Of a stretch of 64,000 nt of DNA, positions 11,385 to 22,026 are shown one piece after another. The position numbers and the translations under genes are program-made. The stretch spans positions 3,123-67,122 of the forward strand of contig MQRK01242767.1 in NCBI GenBank assembly GCA_001938485.1, written 5' to 3'. The DNA comes from Girardia tigrina. Its lineage: Eukaryota > Platyhelminthes > Tricladida > Dugesiidae. Positions within the stretch are counted from its first letter, which is position 1, and every line of letters begins with the position of its first letter. The notes beneath the pieces were generated by a model. It had not been told where the DNA came from, ran no database searches, and saw only the letters and a list, made by a program, of their open reading frames with translations.

Positions 11385-11745
11385 ATTTTCCGCTGTAAAG
11401 TCACCCGCGGTAAAGTCGCCGCTGTAAAGTCGGCGTACCAACATACTCGAATAATCAACCATCGCGAACAGACAAGATATCGATTTTCCATCTGGTAGAA
11501 CAAACACATTTCCGAGTACCAAATTCATAGAATGGTATACCAATAAATTTTATTATTTTTTTTATAAATTGAAATAAATGAATATCGCAAAATTAATCAT
11601 AATTTATTTGGAAAATTAATTTTAAGAAGTGAATATTATTTATTATAAGTTTTCATCTTAAATTGGAAGTAGATTCTGTCTTAGTGTTACTGCGTCATGA
11701 CCCCCTCCTCTCATGGACCGCTCTCCGACCACCCTCTATCAGTCG

Positions 11746-11958
11746 TTAGGGATGCTGATTAAGATCTGCCAGGATTCTGTCAAAAAACTTATTCGTTGTA
11801 ATATTATCGTTGGCATAGTTAACTTTCCCAACAACTCTCGTGCGATGTCTTCTATCATAATTAATTAATTTTCTCTTCAGTTTTCCAATCTCAGAAAGAG
11901 GAAAATATTTCCTCAATCCAAATAAAATGTCGTCAAAACGACGACATTTTGTAAACAT
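11746..11958 (-). CDS. Unrecognised 70-codon frame
   Basis: Reads MFTKCRRFDDILFGLRKYF...NQHP, basic, with no known domain. The surrounding composition (11690-11950) is less AT-rich than its flanks. A perfect 11-bp hairpin (AAAATGTCGTC/GACGACATTTT, 11924-11950) covers the first codons. It could be a host exon or a transposon fragment; no promoter or splice site decides the matter. Confidence 0.25.
   Translation of the reverse strand: MFTKCRRFDDILFGLRKYFPLSEIGKLKRKLINYDRRHRTRVVGKVNYANDNITTNKFFDRILADLNQHP
11924..11950. repeat. Perfect 11-bp hairpin
   Basis: AAAATGTCGTC, 5-nt loop, GACGACATTTT. Overlaps the start of the unrecognised frame on the minus strand. Confidence 0.6.
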
Positions 11959-12129
11959 TTTTTACTGCAAAAAAATAAATAAAAAATAATCTTTCTTCTT
12001 AATTTATAAATAATATTGTTGTTTAATAAGAAAATAAAATATTATTTAAAACAGACTGCGTCTTTGGGAAACTGGGAATATTTTAGTTCTATTTTATTCA
12101 TTTAAAATGAATCAGTTTTGTACTTTGGT

Positions 12130-12300
12130 ACGTATTTTTGATACTGTAGGTTCGATACTTTTTATTTACAACAGTCATTCGTCACATTTTATATTATTTC
12201 GTCCGTGTATAATTCATATTTTTCATGTAACTAGAAATCTTCACGTTCGCTTACATTTTTTTGTGTCTTGAACCACATGTTCAGATTTATATGATCTTGG
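12130..12300 (-). mobile_element. Second copy of a Tigger transposase C-terminal segment
   Basis: The stretch from TCATTCGTCACATTT to TGTGTCTTGAACCACAT repeats 13140-13260 with substitutions and small indels. It is the same C-terminal coding region of the Tigger relic on the right, in the same orientation; either a separate fragment or a partial duplication. Confidence 0.5.
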
Positions 12301-12960
12301 TTTAAAGGAGAATCGGAAATCGACATTATTCAAAATTTTATTTAAACAACATAATAACATATTTTAGAACAAATCTTCGAGGAACCGTTTTTCTTTTACA
12401 CAAACCATTTGTGCATCAGGACAATGAAATATAAATACGAATACTTATTTTATTATTTTTCTTGAATTTCCAAAATAAGTTTTACAACATTTTTTTATTA
12501 AAATTTTATCTTTTCAAAATTTTGGTAAAATTGTTTCATTTTAATTCATTTTAAAAAATTATCATATCAGAAATATTTCAATTATAAAGTTTTCATTTTG
12601 ATTTTATTATATTATAAAATTGGCAATTTTTTAATAATATTTCAAAATTAAAATTCTGATTTTAGAATTTAATAAATTTTCAAATTTAATAAATTTAAAT
12701 TTTCCAAATATTTTAATGTATACAGTTGGGCTCTTTGTTGACGACCAAGTCCGGTGAAGAAGGAGCTCGTTCCTTATTCATTATAATAAGCACTGAATGA
12801 AGCCATTATCACTAAAAACGTTCTTCTTTCTTTAAAAGTTTTTTCTTTGTTAACTTCAAGTTGAAAAAATCGATCTTAGGAAGATCGTCTTAAATGATAA
12901 CCGAAACAAAGAACAACAAGAAACGTCTTTATTTTTACTAATCATAAAACTCCGTATATT
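12300..12960. other. AT-rich spacer
   Basis: No gene seen. It probably contains decayed ends of the two Tigger copies but no inverted repeat could be fixed. Confidence 0.35.
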
Positions 12961-14270
12961 TCACCGAAGATCGTTTCGACAGGAAATTTTCTTTGAAGTT
13001 GTAAAAGTTAGAAATTTCTTTTTTTTGCGTTTTGAAAGTACCAAAACTCGTCGTCAGTGATACAACCTTCCATTGTGATCTTCACAATTCTTCTCAATTT
13101 CTGTTTCAATAATGTTATAAGACTTTCTATTTCCTTTTCCACAGTCATTCGTCACATTTAATATTTTTTCGTCCGTGTAAATTTGATATTTTTCATGTAG
13201 TTCAAAATCTTGACATTCGCTTATATTTGTCTTGTCTTGAACCACATTTTTAGGTTTTATACTATCAAGAGCTTTGTTCCAACAACTAATTATTACTTGT
13301 TCATCGAGTTCGAGCCATGATTGCTAATCATCATAAAGGTTCTCAACAAATTTACTCTTTTCATGGATACACTGCAGCGGCGTAGCCAGGATTGCAGAGG
13401 GGGGGTGGAAAAAAATTCCTGAAAGATCTAGCAATCTTAAATATAATTTTGGTGGCTAATTATGTTTTAATTTTTTCAGGGGTGGGGGTGTCTCCCGATT
13501 TTAACCCTCTAAACTTAAACGATCCTTAAGCTCCTTAAATGTTCCTCGGACCTCCTTTTTTCTCCCCGATTAAAATCCAATCAAGGGTTTCTATATTAAT
13601 CTTTGTTTTCAGCCTCGCCAGTAGGGCCGAAAACGTGGATTAAAATGGGAACGCCCAATTGGATTTTAATTGGGGAAAAAATGAGAGGTCCAGTTCCTCT
13701 AAGTTTTGTTTTTCGTAATAATTTTTTTAAACAATTTTTAGGGCATTTTATCAGAGGGTGGAAATCCACCCAATCACCCCCCCCTGGCTACGCGCCTGAT
13801 ACACTGTAATCATAAAGCGTACCATCATCAAACTTGGTTCACATACTTACGATACCGGTCTTTAAAAGGCATAATGGATGACTGACGTGGAATTGTTTGG
13901 AGAAAGAGTAGTTCTACATTTTGAAATTCTAAATCCACCAACTGGACAGACGTATTGTTTAAACAGAAAATGATTTTTCTATTCTGTGAAGCCATAAGAC
14001 TGTCAAGATCAAATAAAAGTCACCCAAGCTTTTTTAGATTATCCAAAATTTCTGTTGCATTTCTGAATATTTGCACATGATCGTTTTCATGAACGAGTGA
14101 TCTATTTCTTGTTGATTTGAAAAACAATCCAGTTTCATCGCAATTAAAAGCGTTTCGGTCGCGATAATTTTTGTTTTTTTCTCCTAAAACTTGGAAAAAT
14201 TATTTGAAACTTGTTTAATCTTGAAATATGCTCCAAAAAAGCAGTGTCTATTAATAAGAGGGACGATTGC
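12960..14270 (-). pseudogene. Tigger/pogo transposase relic
   Basis: Minus-strand blocks in family order: FNCDETGLFFKSTRNRSLV (near 14090-14160) holds the first catalytic Asp; QLVDLEFQNVELLFL (near 13905-13950) leads to the phosphotransferase end; FKDRYRKYV (near 13840-13875) follows; LDEQVIISCWNKALDSIKP (near 13250-13310) and an acidic tail (13054-13245) close it. These match pogo-clade transposases (Tigger, JRK, CENP-B relatives). The copy has stops and frameshifts and is interrupted by the hAT MITE at 13375-13798. Terminal repeats were not found. Confidence 0.65.
13375..13798. mobile_element. Non-autonomous hAT MITE
   Basis: Starts CAGCGGCGTAGCCAGG and ends CCTGGCTACGCGCCTG, imperfect inverted repeats of about 16 bp with CAG/CTG tips. 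Exact 8-bp target duplication ATACACTG at 13367-13374 and 13799-13806, as expected for hAT. It has no transposase; frames in it are incidental. It interrupts the Tigger coding region, so it is younger. Confidence 0.8.
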
Positions 14271-15150
14271 AAAACATATTTTTACTCTAAAATTTCTTCC
14301 TCTTTATGAGGAATATTATGAAAGGTATTTATTGCTTGTTGTTTGGTATGTTGTTTTAGGATTGTATTGCTCCACCCAGATGGAAGATTGATATCTTAAA
14401 TATTTTAAAATGTCAGACTTTATGATTTATTTATTCATAAAGAGAAACAATATATATTTTTCAATCGTTACGCAACCTTTTTCAAATATTCAATTTTAAT
14501 TGATTTGACTCAGATTCTACTTTCGTCTTCGATATGTAAATTTAACATAAATTTATTATTTTTTAAATGTATTTGAAGTTATAAATTATTTGTATCTCGA
14601 TCAGCGAAATTAAATCCCTTATTCTTAAAGAATTTTTTCAATTCCAAAAATTTGATTTCTCGTCCTTTTCAAAATCTCTCTAATAGTCGTCGTCTGAACT
14701 CTGCTCGCAATTGCCGTTTTCTCTTTGTCCTCCATGCATTCTCCAAGGTATTTGATCTTTGTACGATCTGAATTCTAAATGGTTAATGTCAGTTTTTTGT
14801 ACTTTGGTATTATGTACCGTGTTTTCCATTATACGTCAATTTATCAATTAGAAAAACTGTCATATGATTGGACAACTGACTTTGGGTGTATAAGCATGGT
14901 TTTAAATGCTTTATTAGTAATGCTCCTACTAATTCCGCACTTTTTGCCCAATATTTACTCAATTCGGTGAAAGTTAGAGATACTAATAAATAATTTGTAA
15001 ACTTATTTACAGCTTAAATACAAAATTTTATGTTTATATTGATAGAAATAAAATGTGTGTACATTTGTTAAGATAGAAAACGTTTTCTTTGTATTTAATC
15101 CACAATTTCATCAAAAATTCTTGACATAACTATTTACAAATATAAACATG
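14270..15150. other. Unassigned AT-rich region
   Basis: May include the outer part of the Tigger element; a minus-strand helix-turn-helix-like piece (TTTIREILKR, near 14680) is suggestive only. Frames at 14191-14391 and 14779-14970 on the plus strand show no domain; the latter is hydrophobic at its end. Confidence 0.3.
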
Positions 15151-16260
15151 GTGCACGATAAATATGGAATTTTATGCTTCTCAGGCAAGCGATATTGCGT
15201 TTCTCAAGCAGCAGGATGAATGTCAATAGACCGCTACTAGAAAGATTCAAAGTAACCGCCATACATTCGAACACAAGCTTTATCTCTCTAGTGGAAATTT
15301 GTACCAAGCCATAAGTTACTATGAGCTGATATCATCACATGCTTTCGTTTTATATATAACTAAAGAGAATCAATTTGTCTGTGCAGTATAGCAACCTCTC
15401 TGCTTGAAATTGGACCATATGCTGAAGTCAATTTTTAGCCATCGCGTGATGTCCGTTATGAATTCTAAGACCTGCGATGGGGTATAATCTTGTTGAAAGC
15501 TCTGTGGTCCACAGTGGAATTTGGAATTGGCCTATATCATAAATAGTCCACTTGATAATTTTTTCAAAATACATAACATTACTGAATTTGATCAAACAGA
15601 CTCCAGCAAGAAGCTCTACTATCTGTAGAAAGTAAGAGCCAACTATAAATTCAGTATTGACAGAAGATTAGAAACTTTAAGGCAATAGTGACTAGGTTTT
15701 CCGAGAATTGCGCGATCACTGCATTGGGAAAAATGACTTGATCAAAGCTTTTGCCCATACAAAAAGCATTTATGCTCTTTTAAGACGTTTATGCATCATT
15801 GACACATAAAACATGTGGGTTTTTCTGGTGCTGTAATGGAAAAGTTTCAGATCATTCCGGACAATGTACCGAAGGATTCAATAAGAGATACCCTGCTTAT
15901 TCACTATCTGACACATTAATCCGCTGCACCTTCTTTTTGATGTTGATTTTGAAGCTATGGGAAGTTTACTCATCATGGACGTCTACTTTTTAGGACGCCA
16001 TTGACTTGGAATTTCTCGTTGAACTGTTAGCAGATGCGACGAATAATTATTATTCTAATAGTCGACTAATTTTCTGTAACTGTATTTCTTATCTAATTCA
16101 GTTAACTATAATTTGGTGATGGATGCATTTCATAAAATAAAATCCAAGTAAAAGGCAACCGATCTTTAAATATTTCTATCAATGAGCAAAGGCATCCGAT
16201 CTCTACCTATATATATTCAAACTGCTCTCGATCCATGTCATTGTTTTTACAGGAACTTTT
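15150..16260 (-). pseudogene. Tc1/mariner-superfamily transposase relic
   Basis: Minus-strand sequence holds FQQDYTPSQVLEFITDITRW (near 15440-15500), equivalent to the second catalytic Asp block FQQDxAPSH. It ends with DKACVRMYGGYFESF (near 15240-15285), the typical C-terminal GGYFE tail of IS630-like animal transposases. N-terminal pieces appear toward 15700-15990 in shifting frames. Heavily decayed, with no clear terminal repeats. Confidence 0.5.
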
Positions 16261-16554
16261 TAAAGTGCTGCAACCACTGACACCATAAAATTGCGTGGTC
16301 GTTTCCGCCTTCTTATTTTGGTTGGATAGAAATATCTTAAAACATTAAAAAGATTTATTAAAAAATACTAATATTTCAATTTATTTTTCAAAAAATTATA
16401 TTATTATATTTTTACAAAAAATATACTTTTAATAAATTTTGCCTTTCAAAGCATTTTCTAAGTACCAAAAAATTCAATTATATTAACTATTAAGCAAAAG
16501 TTTTAGTAATATAATCTAAATTAAAGTAAATTTTAATACAAATACTTAGGCTGT

Positions 16555-18009
16555 CCCAAAAGTCCTCAGGTGGCCTTTAAAAACACAGTAATATTTTACC
16601 AAATTTAACCAAATTTGGACTGAATATTATTCAGACTGTCATAAATACTGTGTTAAAATTTCAAAGTATAAAATTAAAAAAAACTAAAATTTTGTTTTAT
16701 TAAAGTATTGAAATTTTAAAAGTGCAGCGAATTCAAATCAAGCGGTTTTTAACAATGAAACCAAATAAATGTTTCCAACGTTATTTTGTTCTAACTCAAA
16801 GTAAAAGAGGATTCTCTGCTTCAGAAATTCTTCAGCAACTTCAGCAGGCACGGGAAGACGCAAATCACCCAGCACTGAAAACTATTCAACAATGGTTTAC
16901 TGATTTTAAAAAAAGAACAGCGGACGTCCTTCGACGATTCATCAAGAAGTGGCAGGACGTCATTAATAGACGATGAAAAGATTAAAGCAGTCAAAGAAGT
17001 GATTGATGAAGCTCCAAATGCGTCTTTGTGTTATATTGAAAATGAACTTTCTTTAAGCAAAAATACAGTCCACAAAATTTTGCGTGAAAAACTTCATTAC
17101 AAAACAGTTTGCTCTGTTTGAGTCCCTCACGAACTTTCTGCTGCTAACAAACAACAATGCATTAACACTGCAAAGCATATACGCCATGTAATTTCACAGA
17201 TGGGTGATGAAGCATATTCCAACATAGCGATCGAGGATGAGACATGGGTCTTTTTCCAAGGTAGAGGAAAGAAAGAAGATCACAAAGTTTGGATTTCTTC
17301 TAATGCTGTTTCACAAAAAGTGATAAAGCCATCGCCAATGACTGATAAAAAATCTCTTGCTTTCGTAACCTTTACCTGCAACAAACGTTTTAATGTAAAA
17401 GCACTGTGAACTTTGTTCATGACACCGGTGAAAAATGGCGGACACTTAGATCTAACAGTATCAAGCTAACGGAACTTAAGTGGTGGCATGATAATGCAAG
17501 ATCTCATTCTAGCAAAGAAACAACTCTTTTTTTTTGAAAGAAGAAAAATTGAAAAAAATTATCAATGGCCCTATAGTCCAGATTTCAATCTGTGACAGAT
17601 TCTTGTTTTCAAAAATGAAGAAAAGTTTTAAAAATCATGTTTTCAAATCACATGAAGAAATTGAAGAAGCTTGTAAATTCTTTTTTAATTCCTTATCAAC
17701 AGTAACATTAAAAAATCAACTAGATAAACTTTTTAACTATTGTCAGTTGGCTATTGACAACAATTGTGAATATGTTGTTGCTTAAGAAATTTTTAAAATA
17801 TTTTTTTAAATAAATTTTTAAATTCGCTGCATCTATTTTTTTTGTTGGTTAATAATATTATTTTTTTGGCAAGTTTCAAATTTTATGCTTTGAAATTTTA
17901 ACACAGTATTTATGACAGTCTGAATAATATTCAGTCCAAATTTGGTTAAATTTGGTAAAATATTACTGTGTTTTTAAAGGCCACCTGAGGACTTTTGGGA
18001 CAGCCTAAG
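16555..18009 (+). mobile_element. Mariner-like element with ~131-bp inverted repeats
   Basis: TA target duplications at 16553-16554 and 18010-18011. Ends start CTTAGGCTGTCCCAAAAGTC. The inverted repeats run about 131 bp at 16555-16685 and 17879-18009 and are almost identical: one substitution by eye. That near-identity implies recent mobility or gene conversion. Total length is 1455 bp. The transposase inside is broken. Confidence 0.9.
16722..17785 (+). pseudogene. Mariner-type transposase, frameshifted
   Basis: Begins MQRIQIKRFLTMKPNKCFQ (first frame to 16976), with a helix-turn-helix region around KTIQQWFTDFK. All three catalytic blocks are visible but in different frames: EDETWVFF (17226-17260), WWHDNARSHSSK (near 17480-17520) and a decayed SPDFN/CDRFLFSKMK (near 17570-17625). 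This fits the D,D34D mariner layout with the third residue Asp. At least two frameshifts and an internal stop make it inactive, despite intact terminal repeats. Such a copy could still be mobilised by an active relative. Confidence 0.8.
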
Positions 18010-18119
18010 TATGTTAATTTGTTATATGTTTAAAGTGAAGTATAATTTTTAATTTGATTTAATAAATAATAAATATATTTAAAAATAAAATATAATTTTC
18101 TTTTATAAAAGTTTGTTGA

Positions 18120-18620
18120 AATTTCAACTTTATACCTTATACTTTCTCAGCTGAAGAGTATTCCTGCTCGGATAAGTGGTCATTGAACGCATGAAGGAGT
18201 TCATCAAGGACTTCAGAATCGAAATTCTCAAGTTCCGCTTTTTCCTTCTCTATAATGTCTGGTTCTTTTATCATATTGAGTAACGTCGTCTTTAGACCTA
18301 GATCTTTATTGATAATAATTTAGTTTATTTTCTTGATTCATTGAACAAGAGATCGTTATTTGACAAATCATCTTTTTCTATGATCTTCAAACTGGCCAGG
18401 ATACAATTACTACTTTTGGCCATGTTCCGAGCTACGCTACTAGGAGAGCAATGAGTAGTACCGTTTTGTCCAGCATGACCTTTTCAAATCTTTGGCCAAT
18501 GACTTTTAATGATTCATTATAAGTGTTGTTGTTGACCCTGTTGTTCTTAGTGTCATAGGGACATTTTACATTCCTCAGATATCCTGTGTTTTGTCCTGGT
18601 GCCACAATTTTCTTAATGCG
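18120..18620 (-). pseudogene. Decayed coding sequence of unknown family
   Basis: Coding-like composition on the minus strand in at least two frames. One reads GQNTGYLRNVKCPYDTKNN (near 18520-18600), another RNMAKSSNCILASLKIIEKD (near 18360-18440), and the last EKAELENFDSEVLDELLHAF (near 18170-18240), ending SSAEKV before a stop. No domain recognised. Either a host pseudogene or a transposon fragment; the frame changes indicate loss of function. Confidence 0.3.
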
Positions 18621-18639
18621 TTCAAATTTAAAATAAATT

Positions 18640-19760
18640 GCGATTCAATTTTCTTTTACCTAATATTTTAATTAATCTCGTTATTACATAAAACAAAAAT
18701 TTTAAGTTAACAAAACAAAATAATTGGCTCAAATTTTTTATCAGAAATATTTATTTTTAATTTTTTTTAAAATAAAAAAAATTATAAAAACAATTAATAC
18801 ATTAATAAAATTTATTAAAACAATTTTATTATTTTTTTACTGATTGTAATCAAAAAATCTCAACAGTGTTTCATAGCGTATTTCTGACATTGAAATGGGC
18901 TGAGCAAATTTATTCAGATTTTATTATCGAAATTTCAATAAAATTTTGTTTTATTTTCTCTTCATTAATCGATATATTTTCTGGAAAAAATGTTTTTTGT
19001 TCTTTCAATTTATTTATTACAAAAAAAATTTTTTTATTGATTTTTAAAATTTTTTTCTGAATATTTGTTAAAATATTTGTTTTCAAAAAAATAATTTTTG
19101 AATATTTTTATAGAATTTTTAATTAATTTAAATGAAAATTTACAACTAAAAATCTAATTAAAAATTCATAATAATAAAATTAAATTTAGATGAAAAAATA
19201 ATATTTCAGTTTCAAAATAAAAAAAATAAACTGATATTTTAGGATAATTTAGAAGCAGTAAAATTCAATAAGTAAATTTATCAAATGTGAAATATAAAAT
19301 AAGTAAATAAATATGCAAAATTAATATTATTATGAGCAGTTAATTGAAATTTTCACTTCGATAAAATAATTTATTATATTTTTTAAATTTGGAAGTTTTT
19401 AAAAATTAAATAAACACAAAAAGTTTTAAAATTAAAAAGGATCTTAAAAGGTGTGATATGAAATTAATGGATGATATTAAAAATAATAAAAACGTGATTA
19501 ATCATTTTTTTGTTTAAATATTCATTGTTATTTATGTTGTTTTTAAAATATATGTTTATTAGTTACCAATTATTGCATTTATAATTATTATCAATCTGAG
19601 CATATAACAAAAGGAAAGCCAAAAAGTGACATACTTATCAAATATAAAAAAATGTTTACAAATGTGTAACAATTGATAAAAATTTGGAAATAAGAATTTT
19701 AAAAATATTTTATAAAAATTTTTAGTTATAATTTTAAAAAATTAATTTTATAATTATAAA
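18640..19760. other. AT-rich spacer
   Basis: Over 1 kb of nearly pure A/T. A 64-codon frame at 18866-19060 is low-complexity F/I/L/K and not credible as a gene. Confidence 0.6.
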
Positions 19761-20003
19761 CAAAAACACGCCATTTGTTAAATTTATTTTTTATGACAAT
19801 TAATTTCGACGGTATAACCGTCATCGTCAGGTCTCAAGAAAGAAATGAATTTTAAATCTACTTATATAGGCAAGCAGTGATTATGTCATCAATGGATTAT
19901 TATGTCATCTAAAAACGCTTAATAGGGTTTTCGAGAGACCCGTTTGCACATTAATCTTAGGATCTAAAGATCTGATATAAAGCGCTTCACAGGCCACCAA
20001 GTT
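19760..20003 (-). mobile_element. Penelope-like 3' end (second family)
   Basis: On the minus strand the last endonuclease residues are legible (CEALYIRSLDPKINVQTG, near 19930-19990), followed by the tail and a hammerhead motif. It lies directly against the inverted arm of the element at 20004-22538, so one Penelope copy has inserted beside or into another. The same lineage recurs at 44640-44940. Confidence 0.6.
19795..19833 (-). ncRNA. Small hammerhead ribozyme motif
   Basis: On the minus strand: GAC, CTGACGA, extra T, GACGG-TTATA-CCGTC, GAAA, then ATTAAT sharing the last A, T, GTC. Stem I GAC/GTC, stem II 5 bp perfect, stem III self-complementary ATTAAT. Predicted cleavage follows the T after ATTAAT. 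The stem III layout would need a dimer, as known for small Penelope-associated hammerheads. Confidence 0.75.
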
Positions 20004-20045
20004 ATTAAACAAAAATAACACCATTTTAATTTTAAATTTTTATTG

Positions 20046-20083
20046 GAAAACATGTTTCGCCACTTTTGTGGCATCTTCAGTTC
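20046..20083 (-). ncRNA. Hammerhead motif in the inverted left arm
   Basis: Exact inverse of the motif at 22459-22496: GAA, CTGAAGA, T, GCCAC-AAAA-GTGGC, GAAA, ACATGT palindrome, T, TTC. Confidence 0.75.
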
Positions 20084-20146
20084 TGTATTTAATTACAAAG
20101 TTATTGTTTATATAGAAAGATGACCATTACGTCACAGTGTGTTACG

Positions 20147-20515
20147 TCAAAATACTCTAATATGATTTGACGAATCACTTTGCACATTTAGACTAGGTTT
20201 ACAAAACTTTATAAAGAGTGCTTCAGTAATTGTCCTTTCATAATTGTAATCAAAGTTACTAATAAAAACCCGAAAATCATTATCAAATACCCTCCATTGA
20301 GTTCCATGACATTTCACTATGTGGTTCAAAATTGAGATTTTTCTACTTGATTGGGTATGTTCTGCAATTCTAGTACGGAGGTGACGATTTGTCTCTCCAA
20401 TGTACAAGGATTCACACTTGTGACATTTATATTGGTAAACTAAATTTGCTTTCATACCCAATTGTGTTTTAGATTTATTTGAGAAGCAATTAGAAATTTT
20501 ATTAGTTAGAAACAA
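20147..20515 (-). pseudogene. GIY-YIG endonuclease copy in the left arm
   Basis: 122-codon frame almost identical to that at 22027-22395 (YKCHKCESLYIGETNRHLR), differing by only a few residues (for example RVFISNFDYNYER against RVLISNFDHNYEK). It is the inverted-arm copy and lacks its RT, so it is a structural passenger, not a separate gene. Confidence 0.75.
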
Positions 20516-20800
20516 TACTTTAATTGTAACACCTACTGGGGCCTGTTTTTCTAAATTCGTTTAAAATCCCTAGCACCTTCGGAATATGGAATTTTTAAAT
20601 AAATTTTTTTGAATTAATCACTTCCTCAGTTGCATTCAAATTTTTATTAATTTTGTCTTTTGATTTTAAATAAATTGACTCCACAGTATTTTTAATGATA
20701 TTATTTAAATATTTCTTATTATAACCATTAATACTAAGTCTATTATGAAGAGTATCAATTTCTTTATCAAAAATTTCAAAAGAAGAAGTTAAACTCCAAA

Positions 20801-21916
20801 ATTGTTATTGATAACAAGAGGAAAAATGGTTTACCAATTCCCATTAAAGATGAAAAAAATATTAATTTAATGATATACAATTTTATAAAAAGTAATGATT
20901 TAAATTCTACTCTTAAAAACAGTTTACTAGCTCAAGGGTCACAACCTTCTAAGTTATACGGTCTTCCAAAAGTACACAAAACAGACATCCCGATGAGGCC
21001 TGTGTTGTCAATGATTGGAAGTGCACAATATAATGTTGATAAGACTCTTGTTAAATTATTAAAACCATTAATAAATAATCCTTTAGAATGTAAGGAAAGT
21101 TTTGAATTCGTAGAAAAGATTATAAATTTAGAAGTTAATTCGGAAAGTGAAACTATGGTCTCATTTGATGTGGTAAATCTTTTCACTAATATCCCATTAG
21201 AGGAGACGATTCAGTTATGTGATGATCTTTGGGATGAATTGGTTGAAGATAAATCAAAATCAATGAGTACTAAAGCCCTGAAAGCCTTGCTTGAATTCAG
21301 CACTAAGAATGTTCCCTTCTCGTTTAATGATGATTGGTATATGCAAATTGATGGAGTTGCAATGGGTTCTCCATTGGTTTCGTCAATGGCTTCAATTTTC
21401 TTACAAAATTTGGAGCAAAAATTTAAAAATTTTACAGGGGAATTACCAATCTTCTATACCAGGTATGTAGATGATACTTTTCTGATATTTAAAAAGAAGG
21501 AAGATGTGAATAGTTTTTTAAACTTTATNNNNNNNNNNNNNNNNNNNNNNNNNNNNNNNNNNNNNNNNNNNNNNNNNNNNNNNNNNNNNNNNNNNNNNNN
21601 NNNNNNNNNNNNNNNNNNNNNNNNNNNNNNNNNNNNNNNNNNNNNNNNNNNNNNNNNNNNNNNNNNNNNNNNNNNNNNNNNNNNNNGTTTCTGTGACCCA
21701 AAATATAATAGAAATATGATTAAGGGTCTAGTGCATAGAGTTTGGAGTTTAACTTCTTCTTTTGAAATTTTTGATAAAGAAATTGATACTCTTCATAATA
21801 GACTTATTATTAATGGTTATAATAAGAAATATTTAAATAACATCATTAAAAATACTGTGGAGTCAATTTATTTAAAATCAAAAGACAAAATTAATAAAAA
21901 ATTTGAATGCAACTGA
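20801..21916 (+). CDS. Penelope-like reverse transcriptase (5'-truncated, gap inside)
   Basis: Copies element RNA into DNA. The frame is open from the arm junction at 20801; the first ATG is at 20870 but the true N-terminus is lost. Blocks: LYGLPKVHK (template-grip region of Penelope-like RTs), SFDVVNLFTNIPLEETI (motif A with catalytic Asp), AMGSPLVSSMASIFLQNLE (motif B), YTRYVDDTFLIF (motif C). The N run 21529-21686 keeps the frame at its given length. After it the thumb-side block GLVHRVWSLTSSFEIFDKEI is followed by a Lys-rich linker. The stop at 21914-21916 is 110 bp before the endonuclease frame. Confidence 0.8.
   Translation: MVIDNKRKNGLPIPIKDEKNINLMIYNFIKSNDLNSTLKNSLLAQGSQPSKLYGLPKVHKTDIPMRPVLSMIGSAQYNVDKTLVKLLKPLINNPLECKESFEFVEKIINLEVNSESETMVSFDVVNLFTNIPLEETIQLCDDLWDELVEDKSKSMSTKALKALLEFSTKNVPFSFNDDWYMQIDGVAMGSPLVSSMASIFLQNLEQKFKNFTGELPIFYTRYVDDTFLIFKKKEDVNSFLNFXXXXXXXXXXXXXXXXXXXXXXXXXXXXXXXXXXXXXXXXXXXXXXXXXXXXXXFCDPKYNRNMIKGLVHRVWSLTSSFEIFDKEIDTLHNRLIINGYNKKYLNNIIKNTVESIYLKSKDKINKKFECN
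21529..21686. other. Assembly gap (158 N)
   Basis: Lies in the Penelope RT, just before the right inverted arm begins; the inverted arms may have hindered assembly. Confidence 0.95.
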
Positions 21917-22026
21917 GGAATTGATTAATTCAAAAAAATTTATTTAAAAATTCCATATTCCGAAGGTGCTAGGGATTTTAAACGAATTTAGAAAAACAGG
22001 CCCCAGTAGGTGTTACAATTAAAGTA

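Larger units (their letters stand above)
10025..11441 (+). mobile_element. MULE derivative with repeat-array termini and target duplication
   Basis: Flanked by the direct repeat CATACTCG (10017-10024 and 11442-11449), as expected for Mutator-like elements (8-11 bp). The left end has seven units of 14-15 bp, core CGACTTTACCGCGG (10028-10135). The right end has the inverse units (about 11385-11438: CCGCTGTAAAGTC, CCCGCGGTAAAGTC, and so on). Between them lies the C-terminal part of a MULE transposase (10358-11050). The N-terminal and catalytic parts are missing, so this is an internally deleted derivative that would need another copy to move. Confidence 0.75.

Noticed and set aside
13603-13809. 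68-codon frame
   Set aside because: Lies inside the non-coding hAT MITE and runs across its end.
18866-19060. 64-codon hydrophobic frame as a membrane protein
   Set aside because: Low-complexity AT-rich sequence; F/I/L/K content expected by chance.
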